This document shows positions 12,407 to 24,199 of a DNA stretch of 64,000 nucleotides, one piece after another. Below the pieces are notes generated by a model. The model was not told the origin of the DNA. It did not search any database and saw nothing but the letters and a program-made list of their open reading frames with translations. Source of the DNA: Lepidostoma basale (taxonomy: Eukaryota; Arthropoda; Insecta; Trichoptera; Lepidostomatidae); assembly GCA_022606425.2 (NCBI GenBank), contig JAHDVF020000236.1, forward strand, positions 124,001-188,000, given 5' to 3'. Both the position numbers and the translations under genes were made by a program. Each line of letters opens with the position of its first letter. The stretch's first letter is position 1.

Positions 12407-14396
12407 TTGTCTCGCTAGTGCACCGTTCTATGTAGGAGGGGTCCCTGCACTCATTCGTAACTAAATGGGCATTTCGCTATCTAGATTTTAATTTGTTATA
12501 AATATTTTTTCTAATTGCATACCCCTTGCCATGTTTGTCGGAAGGATGTTTTAGGTTTTCCACTCCATTTTTTTTATTTTATTTAAATTTTCTTCATTCT
12601 ATCACTCGTAATATACGCGCCCGCGAGCTACGCACTGAACTATAAGAAAGGAGAATTAAAAAAATTATGTAAAACCCATTGAGACATCACGGAAGATTTT
12701 CAATCTACGAAAAAACACCTGACATTAACACAATTATTAAACGGCCATAAATTAGATTACACAATTCAAAAACTGCAAATTGATGCACTAAGAAATCAAT
12801 TGCGAGCATGACCAATTTAATACATACATATCTGGAGAAGGTCGTGTGAAGGGAAAACACATTTTCTTACAATTACATTCAGTGTTGTTAAAAGCTGCAA
12901 TGTGGGATTTAAGAAGAATTAAATCAATGTAATATGTTGCATAGAAATGTTTAAAAAAACAATTAAAAACATATTCACCCCTTGACGAGCAACCTGCAAT
13001 TAGCATCACCGTGCGTTGAAGATGTGCAACGCGCCAGATGACTTTTAATTTATTTTAGCGCACCTGTATTTATTACAATAGGAAGAATTACGAGGCACTC
13101 CCAAAGAATATTGATTTATTTAATTTTGTGACATCACCACGGTAGATCTTAAGAATTTAAAGATGTATAAATTATAATGTGTATCAATGTACGTGTTTTA
13201 AGTTAGTACTCTATCTACGATCAATCATTCTTCTGTTAGCTTTAATGTTGCCAATGCGAATAAATCTATTAGTTTACGCTAACCCATTGACTTCATATTG
13301 GATAATTTTTTTTTAATATTGTCTAAAAATGGCGGATGTTATGTTTTCCTCTATTTCTTAAAGTTTATTTATGTAGACTTAAGTATATTTTGATGGGTAA
13401 TTCGTTTTATCTCCACACAAAGTACATGTAAACGGAGATTACAGCGTCTTCACGCTTAGTAGTGCGCGAAATACATAAATATTCTTTGTCTAATTTTCAT
13501 AGTAAAGGTAAATGTTGTCTGTTTAGGTAAAGTAAGGGAATCTCTTTTAAAAATGTATCTATGACGTTTTAATGAATGTTATAATGAATTATTTTAGAAT
13601 TGTTTAATCACCTTCATTCATTGTGTAATATCAAATGTAGAGCGGTTTTTAATAAATGTGTTGTATATTGTACATTCTACTAAAGAATTAGAAGTGCTCC
13701 CACTGATGCGAGTGTAATCATTATGAATGTATTGTATATATCAAGCAATGTAGTTGCATCGTAGAATATCTGTTACCTACATTTTCCCTCGATGATTGAC
13801 TTGGTAGAATCCAATAAACAAATAAGTATTTATTAGTCTAAATTCATATGAAATATTTTACCCTGTTTTAGAATATTGTATTTATATTTAAAAATAATAT
13901 TGTGAAAAGTTTACAATATGTTTTAAATTGTGGGTGAAAACCACAGATCTGAGTGACTACCTTCACCTAACCTGATCATTGTAAAGTTTAAATCAAAGAA
14001 TTCAAGATCTTGTCTTGTTGCCTATTCCGCACCTCGTTTAAACCATCGACAACTTATTTTCAATCACGCTTACCGGAATCATCTAATTGATTGTGAAACT
14101 ATTTTCTAAGAAAAATTAATTGTGCTGTAAAAATTTCACATGTAAGATTATTGTGGAAAGTGTGCATGTGATTCCATTTTCTCTGTATCACAGAAATGTC
14201 ACCTGGACCTCTGGTTTTCAGCCCACCACGCTTGTGTAATAATAACATTTAAGTATTATTCTTGAAATTTATTCGGGTGAATTAGTTTGTATTTTTCGAA
14301 TGTTAATGTATTTATTGTTGTATGGCTTAGCCTACTTCCAGCAGGAGAATTGCACCTGTCCAGTGTGCAGAAGGACTTAACCCAAATATTACCCCT

Positions 14397-15070
14397 TGTT
14401 CTAATTTGAAATGTGGAAATATGTTTTTTACAATTTTTAATCAGTGTATACAAATTGTTAGTAAATGTCTGTCATATTGTTCAATGATATAAATTCAATA
14501 TCAAATTTCAAACTGTACTCTTGTGTTAGTTGTTAGAAAAATAATTATATTAGAACCGACAAAACACCAAGCCACGTGATGCTTAGAATGTTAAGTAACG
14601 TGAAGTTAAAACTTCATCAATACCACTCTTCTAATAATACTGTTCTAATTTGATTTTCAATTTTAATTTTTCTTTACGATTTTTCATTTTGAATCAGTGT
14701 ATACAAATTGTTAGTAAATGTCTATAATATTGTTCAATTACATAATTCAATATCAAATTAGTTGTTAGAAAAATTACTCAAGTAGAACCAATAAAACACC
14801 AAACCACGTAATACTTAGAATGTTAAGTTGAACTTTATCACACTGTTCTAATAATACTGTTCTAATTTGAAATTTGGATGTTTTTTTTTTACGATTTTTC
14901 ATTTTGAATCAGTGATTGTTAGTAAATGTCTATAATATTGTTCAATTACATAATTCAATATCAAATTAGTTGTTAGAAAAATTACTCAAGTAGAACCAAC
15001 AAAACATCAAGCCACGTGATGCTTAAAATGTTAAGTAACGTGAAGTTGAACTTCATCAATACCATTTTGA
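14397..15070. repeat. three-unit tandem repeat, about 215-245 bp per unit
   Basis: Units start with TGTTCTAATTTGA at 14397, 14641 and 14859. Each carries TGTTAGTAAATGTCT, TTAGTTGTTAGAAAAA and a CCACGTRATRCTTA block. Units 2 and 3 are the closest pair. Confidence 0.88.
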
Positions 15071-18000
15071 TAAGGGTCTGTTATATAATCCTTCCATACT
15101 GTTTTCAAATTGAACTAGAGGGTAATAATATTTAAATGAATCAATCTTTGTGTGGATAAAGTTTCCATTCATGTATCAGTATCATCACAATCAATGGTGG
15201 TAGTTGGTGCACACCAATGTCTACAGCCGCGAAGCCCCTGGCAGCATCCCATTATTTTTTATTCCGCAACTAAAGTAAATTTTATGTTGAACTGTCTGTT
15301 TACTCCAAGAAATCACTGAGTTCCATTATGCTATTTAGGAGTGTGTGGCTTTACGGCCATGCATCTAATTTGATACGGGTAAATCTTTTCAGATTAATTT
15401 TAGGATGATCATTTGTGGGAGTAAAGTATCCCCATTCCTCATATTAGAATTGTCAAAAGCCAAATAGCCAATTTATCGGTACGAAGTGACTTTCAGGAAA
15501 CGGACAAGTTAGCATGGTGTACTAGTCAATGAGTGTGGACAAGACCCTCGCTGGGAATATTCCATCTTAATTATTTTGAACGATTCATGATACGAAGGTC
15601 AGTAAAGAAATTTGGGTGGCAAAAATAATTTTCTCTCATCCTCTTTATTTCTATGTCTCACACTTGAGATCTCACGTCATCATTACTGACGAAATTAATT
15701 ATATCTATTAAATATTATAATCATATTGCTAACATTATGATAATGTATTTTAATATAATTAAAAAAAAAAGTATAATTTGTACTCGTTAACTTTCTGTAT
15801 TATATATTAGGTTGAAATATTTTTAAATTGTGATGTCTTGTTTCGAATTGTTATTCGGTCCATCGTCATTTAATCTGTTTTATTTGGAATTGTTTTCATT
15901 TTATCGATTTGGACATGACTTCCCAAGCTGGATTTTACCCACCTTTGTGAAACTTCTCTTGACTTGCCGTAACGGCTTTAGTAACAGTCTGTTCACCAAT
16001 GTTTTAGTCCATTGAACATTTGATATTCTAACTAGGAAACATTCTACCTAGCATTTTGCATTCAACATACGAACTTTGAACTTCAGTTTTAAAATTAGTC
16101 TAGATTTTTGGTCTGACCACCTTACTTAAATCCAGTAAGATAGTCATTGTTTCTTTTTTAATCATTCCTAATATAATATATAAATTAAGTATAACTTTGT
16201 GAAGTGAAGATTGTCGGGGTAGCTTTTATGAAGATTTTTAAAAATATGTTTTGCTCGCATAATACAAATCTTTGTGTCATTTTTGTAGTTATTTTATAAC
16301 ATCTAATGTTTCCACCAGTCTTGCATCGTCAACTAGTTCCAACAGCTCACAATTTTAGTCCCGTAGACCATATATATCATCAGTTATGGCCACTCCTTCA
16401 CAAAGTTGAACACATTTTTTTGAAGTATTCAAGTTCCATCCAAATTTAGTTACTGAATTCATTAAATAATTTATACATGTTTATAAATCAAATGATTTGA
16501 TAGGACAAAGTTTGTTAACACTTTTTGTGATTTGATTTTTATAAAAATGTAAATAATATAATTTGCTTTTTGCATAATCATTGTCGTAATATCTTCGTTC
16601 TGTCGCATAAATTTAATGAAATTGTAACCACCACGTGTGCGAACCCTCAACCGCAACTCGCGGGTGATTTTTACGATAGGGAGACTCGGTCTCGTACTTT
16701 TATTCCAACACTGTTTACATGGTAATATATCCGAATTATGATTTCTATTTAAAAAAAAAAGAATCACAAAAGTTTGTGAAAAGTGTAAAATATTTATTAT
16801 TACTTATACTAAATTAGGTATGCGTAATGTTTTTAAAACAATATGTTAATATTTTAGTAATGCTCTACTAAGTTAATAAGTTTTAAGGGAAAACATTATC
16901 AGCCTGTTCTTTTGTATACCCGTGTCCGATATCAAGTATTATGAGTTATTACGGAATATTAACAAATGTAGCCATTTATGATGTTGGTTTAATTTGACAT
17001 ATTTAACGAGCGTTATGAAAAAACAGGCTGGCTATATCGTATTTGGAATTGTATTTCTTATTTATTTGAAATATTAATGTATAAGCTCTCCCACCGTCTG
17101 ATAAGTATGCGCAAATAGGTCTAAGCTGCCCTGTGAGGCGAGTGAAAAGATCCCCATTGAATTTGTTTTAAAGTATACCGACTTGAAACAACTGTGTTAC
17201 CACTTCTCCGATAAGTTCATTTGATATTAATATTTATAGAAATGTAGCATTCAACAATCACAACATTTATCTTAGACGAGGGTTTCTGTTGACTTTGTTC
17301 GACTCCGTGCCGCATGGGAGAGGGGTTCGCAACTTCTTATGGTCAGTGCAGGAGGAAGGGAATTTGTAATCAGGATGCAAAGGAGTTAGCAATAATTTAA
17401 GATTGTAAACATCTCCTAATTTAAAATAAATTATAATAAATATTCACAGCTTTATTTTATAATCAGTAAATTGGATTATTGCATTAAAACTTACAGTAGT
17501 TATTACAAAATGTAATGCTCGCACTGACCCTTTACGTATCGAAGTGAACCTTTGAAATTTCAAAAGAGGAATGATAGTAGAACTGTTGAACGTGCCGACA
17601 ATTGTATGGTGAAATATTTTTTGACAAACCTTCGAACTCTGATAGAATACAGGGTGCACTAAAGTTTTTTTTAATAAATTTTGAAAACATCACCAAGAAT
17701 GAATGAATGAAAAAAGTGTACATTAATAATGTGAATGGTGCATGAAATCAAGGAATTAAATTCTGATTATTGAATATGTTGAAATCTAGAAAAGTTTGTT
17801 ATGACAGCATGCTGGTCCACCTAAACTTGTGGTTCCCCTAGGTGAGCGTCTTGTACTTTTTCTGTGAGTTCTCAGGAACTGGAAATCTGTCTTTATTCTC
17901 TATGTCACCAGGCAGACGTCATCAGACCTTCATTTTTGGATCCTTCTAAATTCTCATTTTGCCACCATCAGTTGCGACAATGGGACCTGCTAAGCTCCTT

Positions 18001-18340
18001 TTCCATGTCGAGACTCTTGCTGACTTCAGTCATATTCATGACTACACACATCACAAGAAGAATTCTCAACAGTGGCAGAGTGGAACTTTAGGATCTCCCA
18101 AGAATTAATGGAAAAATTCCCAAAAATTTGTTGTTTTTATTTTATTTTTACCGTTTATGAAACCATTTTGTAAATATTACACAATTCGAAATATTTGATC
18201 TTATAAATTGATGTGGATTTATTTTAGTGAGAATTTATTTAAAGTAGTATTTATGTAGTGTGATTTCTCACACAGCAGTATATATTGTAATTAATACCTA
18301 CCTATTTATGAATTATGAATAAATTATATAACATGATATC

Positions 18341-18346
18341 AATAAA
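18341..18346 (+). terminator. distal poly(A) signal candidate, dikar-like
   Basis: AATAAA with a second near-signal just after it and a T/GT-rich element downstream. It sits immediately before the first transposon-dense stretch (SINE at 18551). Confidence 0.4.
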
Positions 18347-18550
18347 GGAATAAAAAATGTTCTGTCTTTTATTTAATATGGTTTTTGGTATATGGTTTTA
18401 ATTTCTTCAAATAAATAATTATTCCACATTCTAGTCACAAAGTCAGAGAGAGTGTACACTAAAAAGAAAGCATATGCAAAAACGTAATAGTTATAAAAAG
18501 TGCAAAAAGCACGTTGACTTTAACAACTTGACGTTGACTTTAACAACAAA

Positions 18551-18794
18551 TGACGACCTTCGTGGCAGAGTGGTAAGAGCTCTGATTCCCATTCCGAAGG
18601 TTCTGGGTTCGATTCCCGGCGATGGCAGTGTGATTGTCACACTGTCTTTGGTCTGGCGTAGTATTCTCGTGACAATAAAATGGCGATAGATTGGCTACCT
18701 GTCACATGTCACGAGAATCAATATATCAGCTTAAACAAATTGTATACTGTAATTGGGTTCAAGCGACCTGTTGTATACGTAAAAAAAAAAAAAA
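18551..18794 (+). mobile_element. tRNA-derived SINE, full length
   Basis: The head has an A box (TGGCAGAGTGG) and a canonical B box (GGTTCGATTCC), the two internal Pol III promoter elements. A family-specific body and a 14-A tail follow. Three more copies are at 39548 (-), 50515 (+) and 62716 (-, interrupted). It is preceded by a duplicated CGTTGACTTTAACAA. Confidence 0.88.
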
Positions 18795-19081
18795 CTTTTA
18801 GTAGCTTGCGCAACATGTCCAACCTCTGCTTGTTGACCTCTCGGGTGTGAAAGGTACATGTGAAATTTCTCCTGCTAGTGGGCACTTCCTTAACGTTCTA
18901 TATAAGAAATCTATTTTGCGGTCTGATCATATGAGATGTCTGACGCCAACCTAATTAGAAACATAGGGGGTAATACTAAATTTAAAAGGTGGACTCATCG
19001 ACATAATCCAATTAATTAATGATTACTTTTAGTTACTCCCGTGAGGAGTTAGAAATCTGCAAACGAATGTAGTATTTAATA

Positions 19082-19308
19082 TTAAGTGAAGAAACACACT
19101 ATTAACACTCCACGCCACCCGATGCCACGTGATGCGTGTTGAGTCGAATCAAATTGTATTGTTTTCTATGAACAGAATCACACTACGAACACCCGACGCG
19201 ACGCCATGCGCGCACACGCCACCCGATCCAGACGAGTTAGATCGACGTGTTGCCGATGGTGGGAGTAAACACGCCACGTCGCGTGTTAATAGTATGTTTC
19301 TGCCTTAA
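19082..19308. mobile_element. TTAA-flanked MITE
   Basis: TTAA stands at both ends. The ends (GAAACACACTATTAACAC at left, GAAACATACTATTAACAC read from the right) are inverted repeats. The interior is GC-rich without an ORF. TTAA duplication suggests the piggyBac or Kolobok superfamilies. Confidence 0.75.
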
Positions 19309-19445
19309 CAGTTTTAGTGTTATGCTTATTTTGCAAGTATGCAAAATGGACAAATATTAACTAATACAAATGGATTACATAGTATCGACAGACACTAAAA
19401 AATGCATCGCCGGATTGTGATAATAACTTACAGCACGATTAAAGA

Positions 19446-19656
19446 TTAATCAATATTTGAAATGTAATATTAACGTTAAGGTGCATTATGATAAGTAAGA
19501 GAAATCGACGTGTGTGCATTGACATGGTGTATGAATGTTGAGAAAGCGAGAGAAACATGTCAGGAAAGACAAGTGTGGCAGTCCATTCTTTCTGCCTACC
19601 TCTTCGGAGAGACAGCGACCTACGACTGCCTACCCCTTTGGTTAGTTAGTTAGTTA
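19446..19656 (+). mobile_element. LINE family A 3' end (GTTA-tailed)
   Basis: Matches the end of the best copy at 43340-43789 (AATCGACGTGYGTGCAT, TTCTTTCTGCCTACC) and ends in (GTTA)n. Strongly 5' truncated and frame-disrupted. Confidence 0.75.
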
Positions 19657-19802
19657 ATTCATGAAAATGGGCAAGATTGAAGTGCAACGTGGATATACCA
19701 GAAGACTAACGTCTTGGCTGGGCAATATGAGTTATTCTGGACGGTGCAAGAAAGATACTGTGCCGATATAGTGAATGCATTCGTTAAGCACTTCCAAACT
19801 GT

Positions 19803-19856
19803 CACTTTGTTTTGGTATTAAACTTATTAATTAAAGTTTAATACCAAAACAAAGTG
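19803..19856. repeat. perfect 23-bp hairpin
   Basis: The arms 19803-19825 and 19834-19856 are exact reverse complements around the 8-base loop ATTAATTA. It is probably a minimal foldback element or a very recent inversion. Confidence 0.9.
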
Positions 19857-22800
19857 TTTATCAGTATTCATTCATAGAGGGCGGTAAATAACAGACTGAA
19901 TTTTTGGTTTGGGTCTTAAATAAAATATATATCAATTACACACATTGCCTGTGTAAATGATATGACATTTGCTAAGATGTAATAGTGAAAACAAAAGATA
20001 CCATCAAATTGAAGATCTTCAAATATATGGGAGATGATGTGTTTTTGAATAAATCAATTAGCAGGAAAATTTTAGTCATAGGAATTCACTAAAACACAAA
20101 CATTTAATTATATTTTTATTTTATAATACAAGGTACACAGATGGTCTTTAACAATATAAGTCCATACTGCTGATGCCGTAGACTTACAAGGATAACCTGA
20201 CTACAAATTAATTAAATTGAGAAAATAAAATTTAAAAAATAAAACAATTATTATCATATTTAAAACCATGCTCTCTTCTCTGGTGTACATGGTGCTAATG
20301 TTACAATAATACTCGTTGATTATTTAGCTTAATGAACACTAAAGTAAAATAACATTTGAAATATTGTATGTTGAATGTTCTGGTTAAAAAAATATATATG
20401 AAGTCGAGAGCATGGTTGCGGTTCTTCCTCTGTGGCAGTCAACGCTGTAAAAATAACCTCTGGAAAACTATTTTTAGTTGGTAAAAAATATATACAAACT
20501 TTTTCATTGAAAGTTCGATCCACAAACATAAAAACAAAAAGGCAGTTTAATGGCACTTAAAAAAATTAAATAAAATGTAACTTTTAAAATAAAAAAACAT
20601 TTACGAAATTTTATACTGAAGTATAAGAATGCACATTAACACATAGGAAATCTATTTTAACGAACGGTGAACAACTATTCTTGGAACGATACATTTAATT
20701 TCTCTACGTGCTTAGTTTTATCTAGTTTTTTTTTTGCTTTGAAGCCATACTATACGAAAATTGAATGTCTACGAACACCAAATATGTGTTATACACTTAA
20801 TAGTTTGAAACACACATACAGAAAACACACATTTATTTTTGCACACAGATATTTGAACATTACAAGCATTAAGTAACAATGTTATGTAATAATTTAATAT
20901 AATGAGATTTCCACCTAGAGTTAATAAAATCTTAATTGCAATGAATTATCGAATTACAGGAAAATATTTTAAATCAGCGAGCTTCTATTTCTCCCTTTAT
21001 GTGTGTGTATGTGTTGAGCCTCTTGTGCTCATATATTTGTACTAATTGAAAGTAATTGAAATTACCATAAATCTGCACTTAAATACAATTTCAGCAGAAA
21101 TCCTTCAAGTATGTTCACAGTTCCTATAGGAATACCTTAACAAGAACAGCAGTGAGCTATCCCCCCTACCTATAGAGGACTGGATAATCCATGAATGGAT
21201 AACCTGAATCCATTTAGTTTACCGACTGAATAACAGATGTAGTCACATGGCTGAAAACACTGCTAAGGATATTACTGCTGGTGTGCGATCAAGGATCAGA
21301 GATCAAATTTGGATCAGAGATCGACTTCACTATAATCTAATGGAAAAGTTAAGTGTTATCTCTGAACAATTAAGTTGGAATAATGGCAAGATGTGAGCAC
21401 AGTATACTCGTACATTGGTCTATACCAAAAATTATCAATCAGGTTACTTGGACAAACCAGTACTAAAATATGATGTAGGTTACAGTTTAACCCAAATAGT
21501 TTTTTAAACATTTGTGATTCAGATTATCCAGTCATGCACATTTAGTCAATAAACAAATCTCAAACAGATAACACGTCACCGTAGTTGTATTCCTAACACG
21601 CCTATCTCTAAACAAGTATTAATTAATTTTGTAATAAATATATACGTAACTTTAGAAAAATAATTAAGAAACAGACTCGGTTGCTAATTTTAATTTAACC
21701 ATAACCAGTTTTGAAAAAAAAAAAACATATCTGCAGAATATCATCATCAGCAGACCGATGATATTATCCAGATTGTGATATTTCCACTATTTAAACTAAA
21801 ACGGTTTACGTTTAAAACTTTATGAAATACTTGTATGCTAAATCTTAAATGCAAATACAGAAACACTCTATATGTTAGGTTACAATAATAGACAAGTTAA
21901 TATTATTTTTAATAAAACCTACGAGTTAAAATTGTATTATCGAATAAACATCAATCCTGTTCCATGAACAACTATTAATTTTGTGTCGTTTAAGCGGCTC
22001 TCTGTGGGTCTCATTGGCTGCTGTTTTACTGCCATATGACATCCTTACGAATAAAACATTTAATAAATTTATACTTGACTATATTTTTAAGTACTCCTTA
22101 AAGCAAGTAATAATTTAATTATAGTCTACCTCACTAGAGAATATTACATTCAACACCAATCATCAAGCAAAATGATAAACGTTAAGTTTACTTTAATAAG
22201 TGAAATCTGTCTGTTGCTTAATTATTTTTCTATTTTAAATAATAGTTACGGAATAAAAAAACAAATCTTTCAATTATGTACATTTGTGATTATGAATAGA
22301 AGATTTAATCGTGTTTTGATGTGAATTTGGACAGATTTTGGAATTACAGTAAACAATCTAATGGCACTTCATATCTGTCCAGTTCTATCGAACAACTCTC
22401 CACGGTGTCAGGTATATTACGACTAAAAGGTCTGCAACATGAATGTCGAAAAGGGTTAACGAGAACTTGAGATGTGGACTTACAAATAATGAGAAGTTTT
22501 TTATTCCTCAAATTAGTACATTACCTTAGCACAGAAAACTATTACAGGTCATACATTTAATTATCACAGACTAAACTTAAAATATGCATAAAGAGGCAAT
22601 ATAATGATGGCTCATAATGGGAAATTTCCACTGTTCAATGCAAATAAACTTCAAGAGATCCAGGCTGCGTGTCCTGGCTAGGAGTTTACATTACATTATA
22701 CAAGAAAGGAGTGTGGGTACCATTTTGACAAATTTTCAATCTAAAAAAATTAACGATTTGTTCATAATTTTTATTTATTCATTCACTCTGTGAATATTCC

Positions 22801-23341
22801 TGTGTAAATATACAATAATGTCTGTAACTTTCTGACGGAATCCAGCAGAAACTGTCAGAGATCCTTCAATATGCGTTGCCAAAATGGACCACTTAATTCA
22901 GAAGTAATATTTATTCCAGTTAAACGAGAAAAGAGTCAAAGATTAGACTTATAAAACAAATATTATATTAAATTAAATTAAAGATAACAATTTAATAAGT
23001 TATGTTGCATTTATGTAGACAAATTTGTACAAAATAAACTTTACAGGCAATGTTTGGCAAATACACTAAATAACATTCACGTAATACTATTTTTGTTAAT
23101 TAATTTTAAAATTTTATGTACACATGCCATATTTTAAAAATGGCACAATTTCATACGAATGTCACTCCAACCTTCTCAATATACAATATACATTCATAAA
23201 ACAATTCAAATGATGCATTAATTTAAACCATTTTTGTCATTGAAAATGGCAATCAAAGATCATACTTCCGTTTCGTAACTTAAGTCTCAGACCGCTGAAG
23301 CCCGGGGCATACAATGAACACGAAGCACCCTCGGCAATTGT
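19857..23341 (-). other. Egfr 3' UTR / intergenic stretch
   Basis: AT-rich, no supportable gene. A degraded hammerhead-like/foldback segment lies at 21710-21780. The extent of the Egfr 3' UTR within it is unknown. Confidence 0.4.
22770..22779 (-). terminator. Egfr poly(A) signal candidate
   Basis: On the minus strand this reads overlapping AATAAATAAA, about 560 bases after the stop codon. Further hexamers occur downstream (for example near 20115), so a longer UTR is possible. Confidence 0.4.
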
Positions 23342-24199
23342 TCACACTTTCGTTTCATTTCTTCGGAGCGGCTGCAACTCTCTCTGCAGGTCATTGTAGT
23401 ATTCGTGATCCGAGATGGATTCCTCTTCGATGGACCTCTGCGCCACGAAGGAGACCGGCCCGGCCACGGGGCTCTGCAGGGTTGGCGAGTTAACGTTTGA
23501 GCTGGCGAGCTCTCCACCTTCTGGGATCTTTGGTATGATGGGTGCTTCGGTGCTTACTTCGTTCGAAGTCAACAAGTACTCTGGATTATCCACTCCCTTC
23601 TTTGTGATGGGAAGGAACTCGGGGTACTTCTGAAAATTGCGGTTCTCAGAAGTATCCGGGTTACTGGAATCTCCGATGAGGTCCATATAGGTTGAAGCAT
23701 TTGGATTCTGCTGAGGGGATGGCATCAAGTAATCGTCTTCATCCAGAGGTAAATCTAGCTTAATGTTTCCGACATTGGCTTCCTTAAGTTTCGATGGTGA
23801 GTTGAAGGTGTCCTCTAGGCTCAGATCATCCTTCTCAATGATTTTCATTTGATCAACACAATATCTCGAATTAGAATTGTCAGAATGAACCATACCCCCG
23901 TTGTAATATTGGCGCAAATCATTTCCAGGGGGAGCATAATTATCCCAACTGTGATTTCTGTGAGACATCATTTCTAAAGGAATGCTTTCCGACATTGAAG
24001 CTGAAGCATTTTGCCAAGACCTTGAAGTGCAGGGTTTATTATGGATATCAAGATTTGAAGCTGCTCCGATCGAGTGATTGGTTGCCATTTTGTCATCTTG
24101 GAATTTTGGATGCAAAAATTCGTCCGCCTCGGCTATTGTTATGGCATCTGCTTCTTCAATAGCCAACGATGATGCCTGCCTTATACCATCATTGTCATC
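23342..24199 (-). CDS. Egfr: Egfr coding exon 5 (C-terminal tail)
   Basis: The acceptor is TTTTTACAG|GATGAC, phase 0. [10 protein letters not shown] follows the kinase. Candidate phosphotyrosine sites are DDYLMP (1320), STYMDL (1334), NPEYLL (1371, an NPxY-type PTB site) and HEYYNDL (1430-1431). The stop is TGA at 23344-23342. Confidence 0.95.
   Translation of the reverse strand, partial: DDNDGIRQASSLAIEEADAITIAEADEFLHPKFQDDKMATNHSIGAASNLDIHNKPCTSRSWQNASASMSESIPLEMMSHRNHSWDNYAPPGNDLRQYYNGGMVHSDNSNSRYCVDQMKIIEKDDLSLEDTFNSPSKLKEANVGNIKLDLPLDEDDYLMPSPQQNPNASTYMDLIGDSSNPDTSENRNFQKYPEFLPITKKGVDNPEYLLTSNEVSTEAPIIPKIPEGGELASSNVNSPTLQSPVAGPVSFVAQRSIEEESISDHEYYNDLQRELQPLRRNETKV

Larger units (their letters stand above)
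12219..18360 (+). other. dikar-like 3' UTR / intergenic stretch
   Basis: AT-rich, with no ORF I would call. It contains the three-unit repeat at 14397-15070 and several AATAAA hexamers. It is notably free of recognisable LINE tails compared with the right half, which would fit a long 3' UTR. Confidence 0.4.

Noticed and set aside
18551..18625. tRNA gene
   Set aside because: A and B boxes are present, but the unit continues into a shared body and A-tail and recurs as a dispersed element; it is a SINE head.
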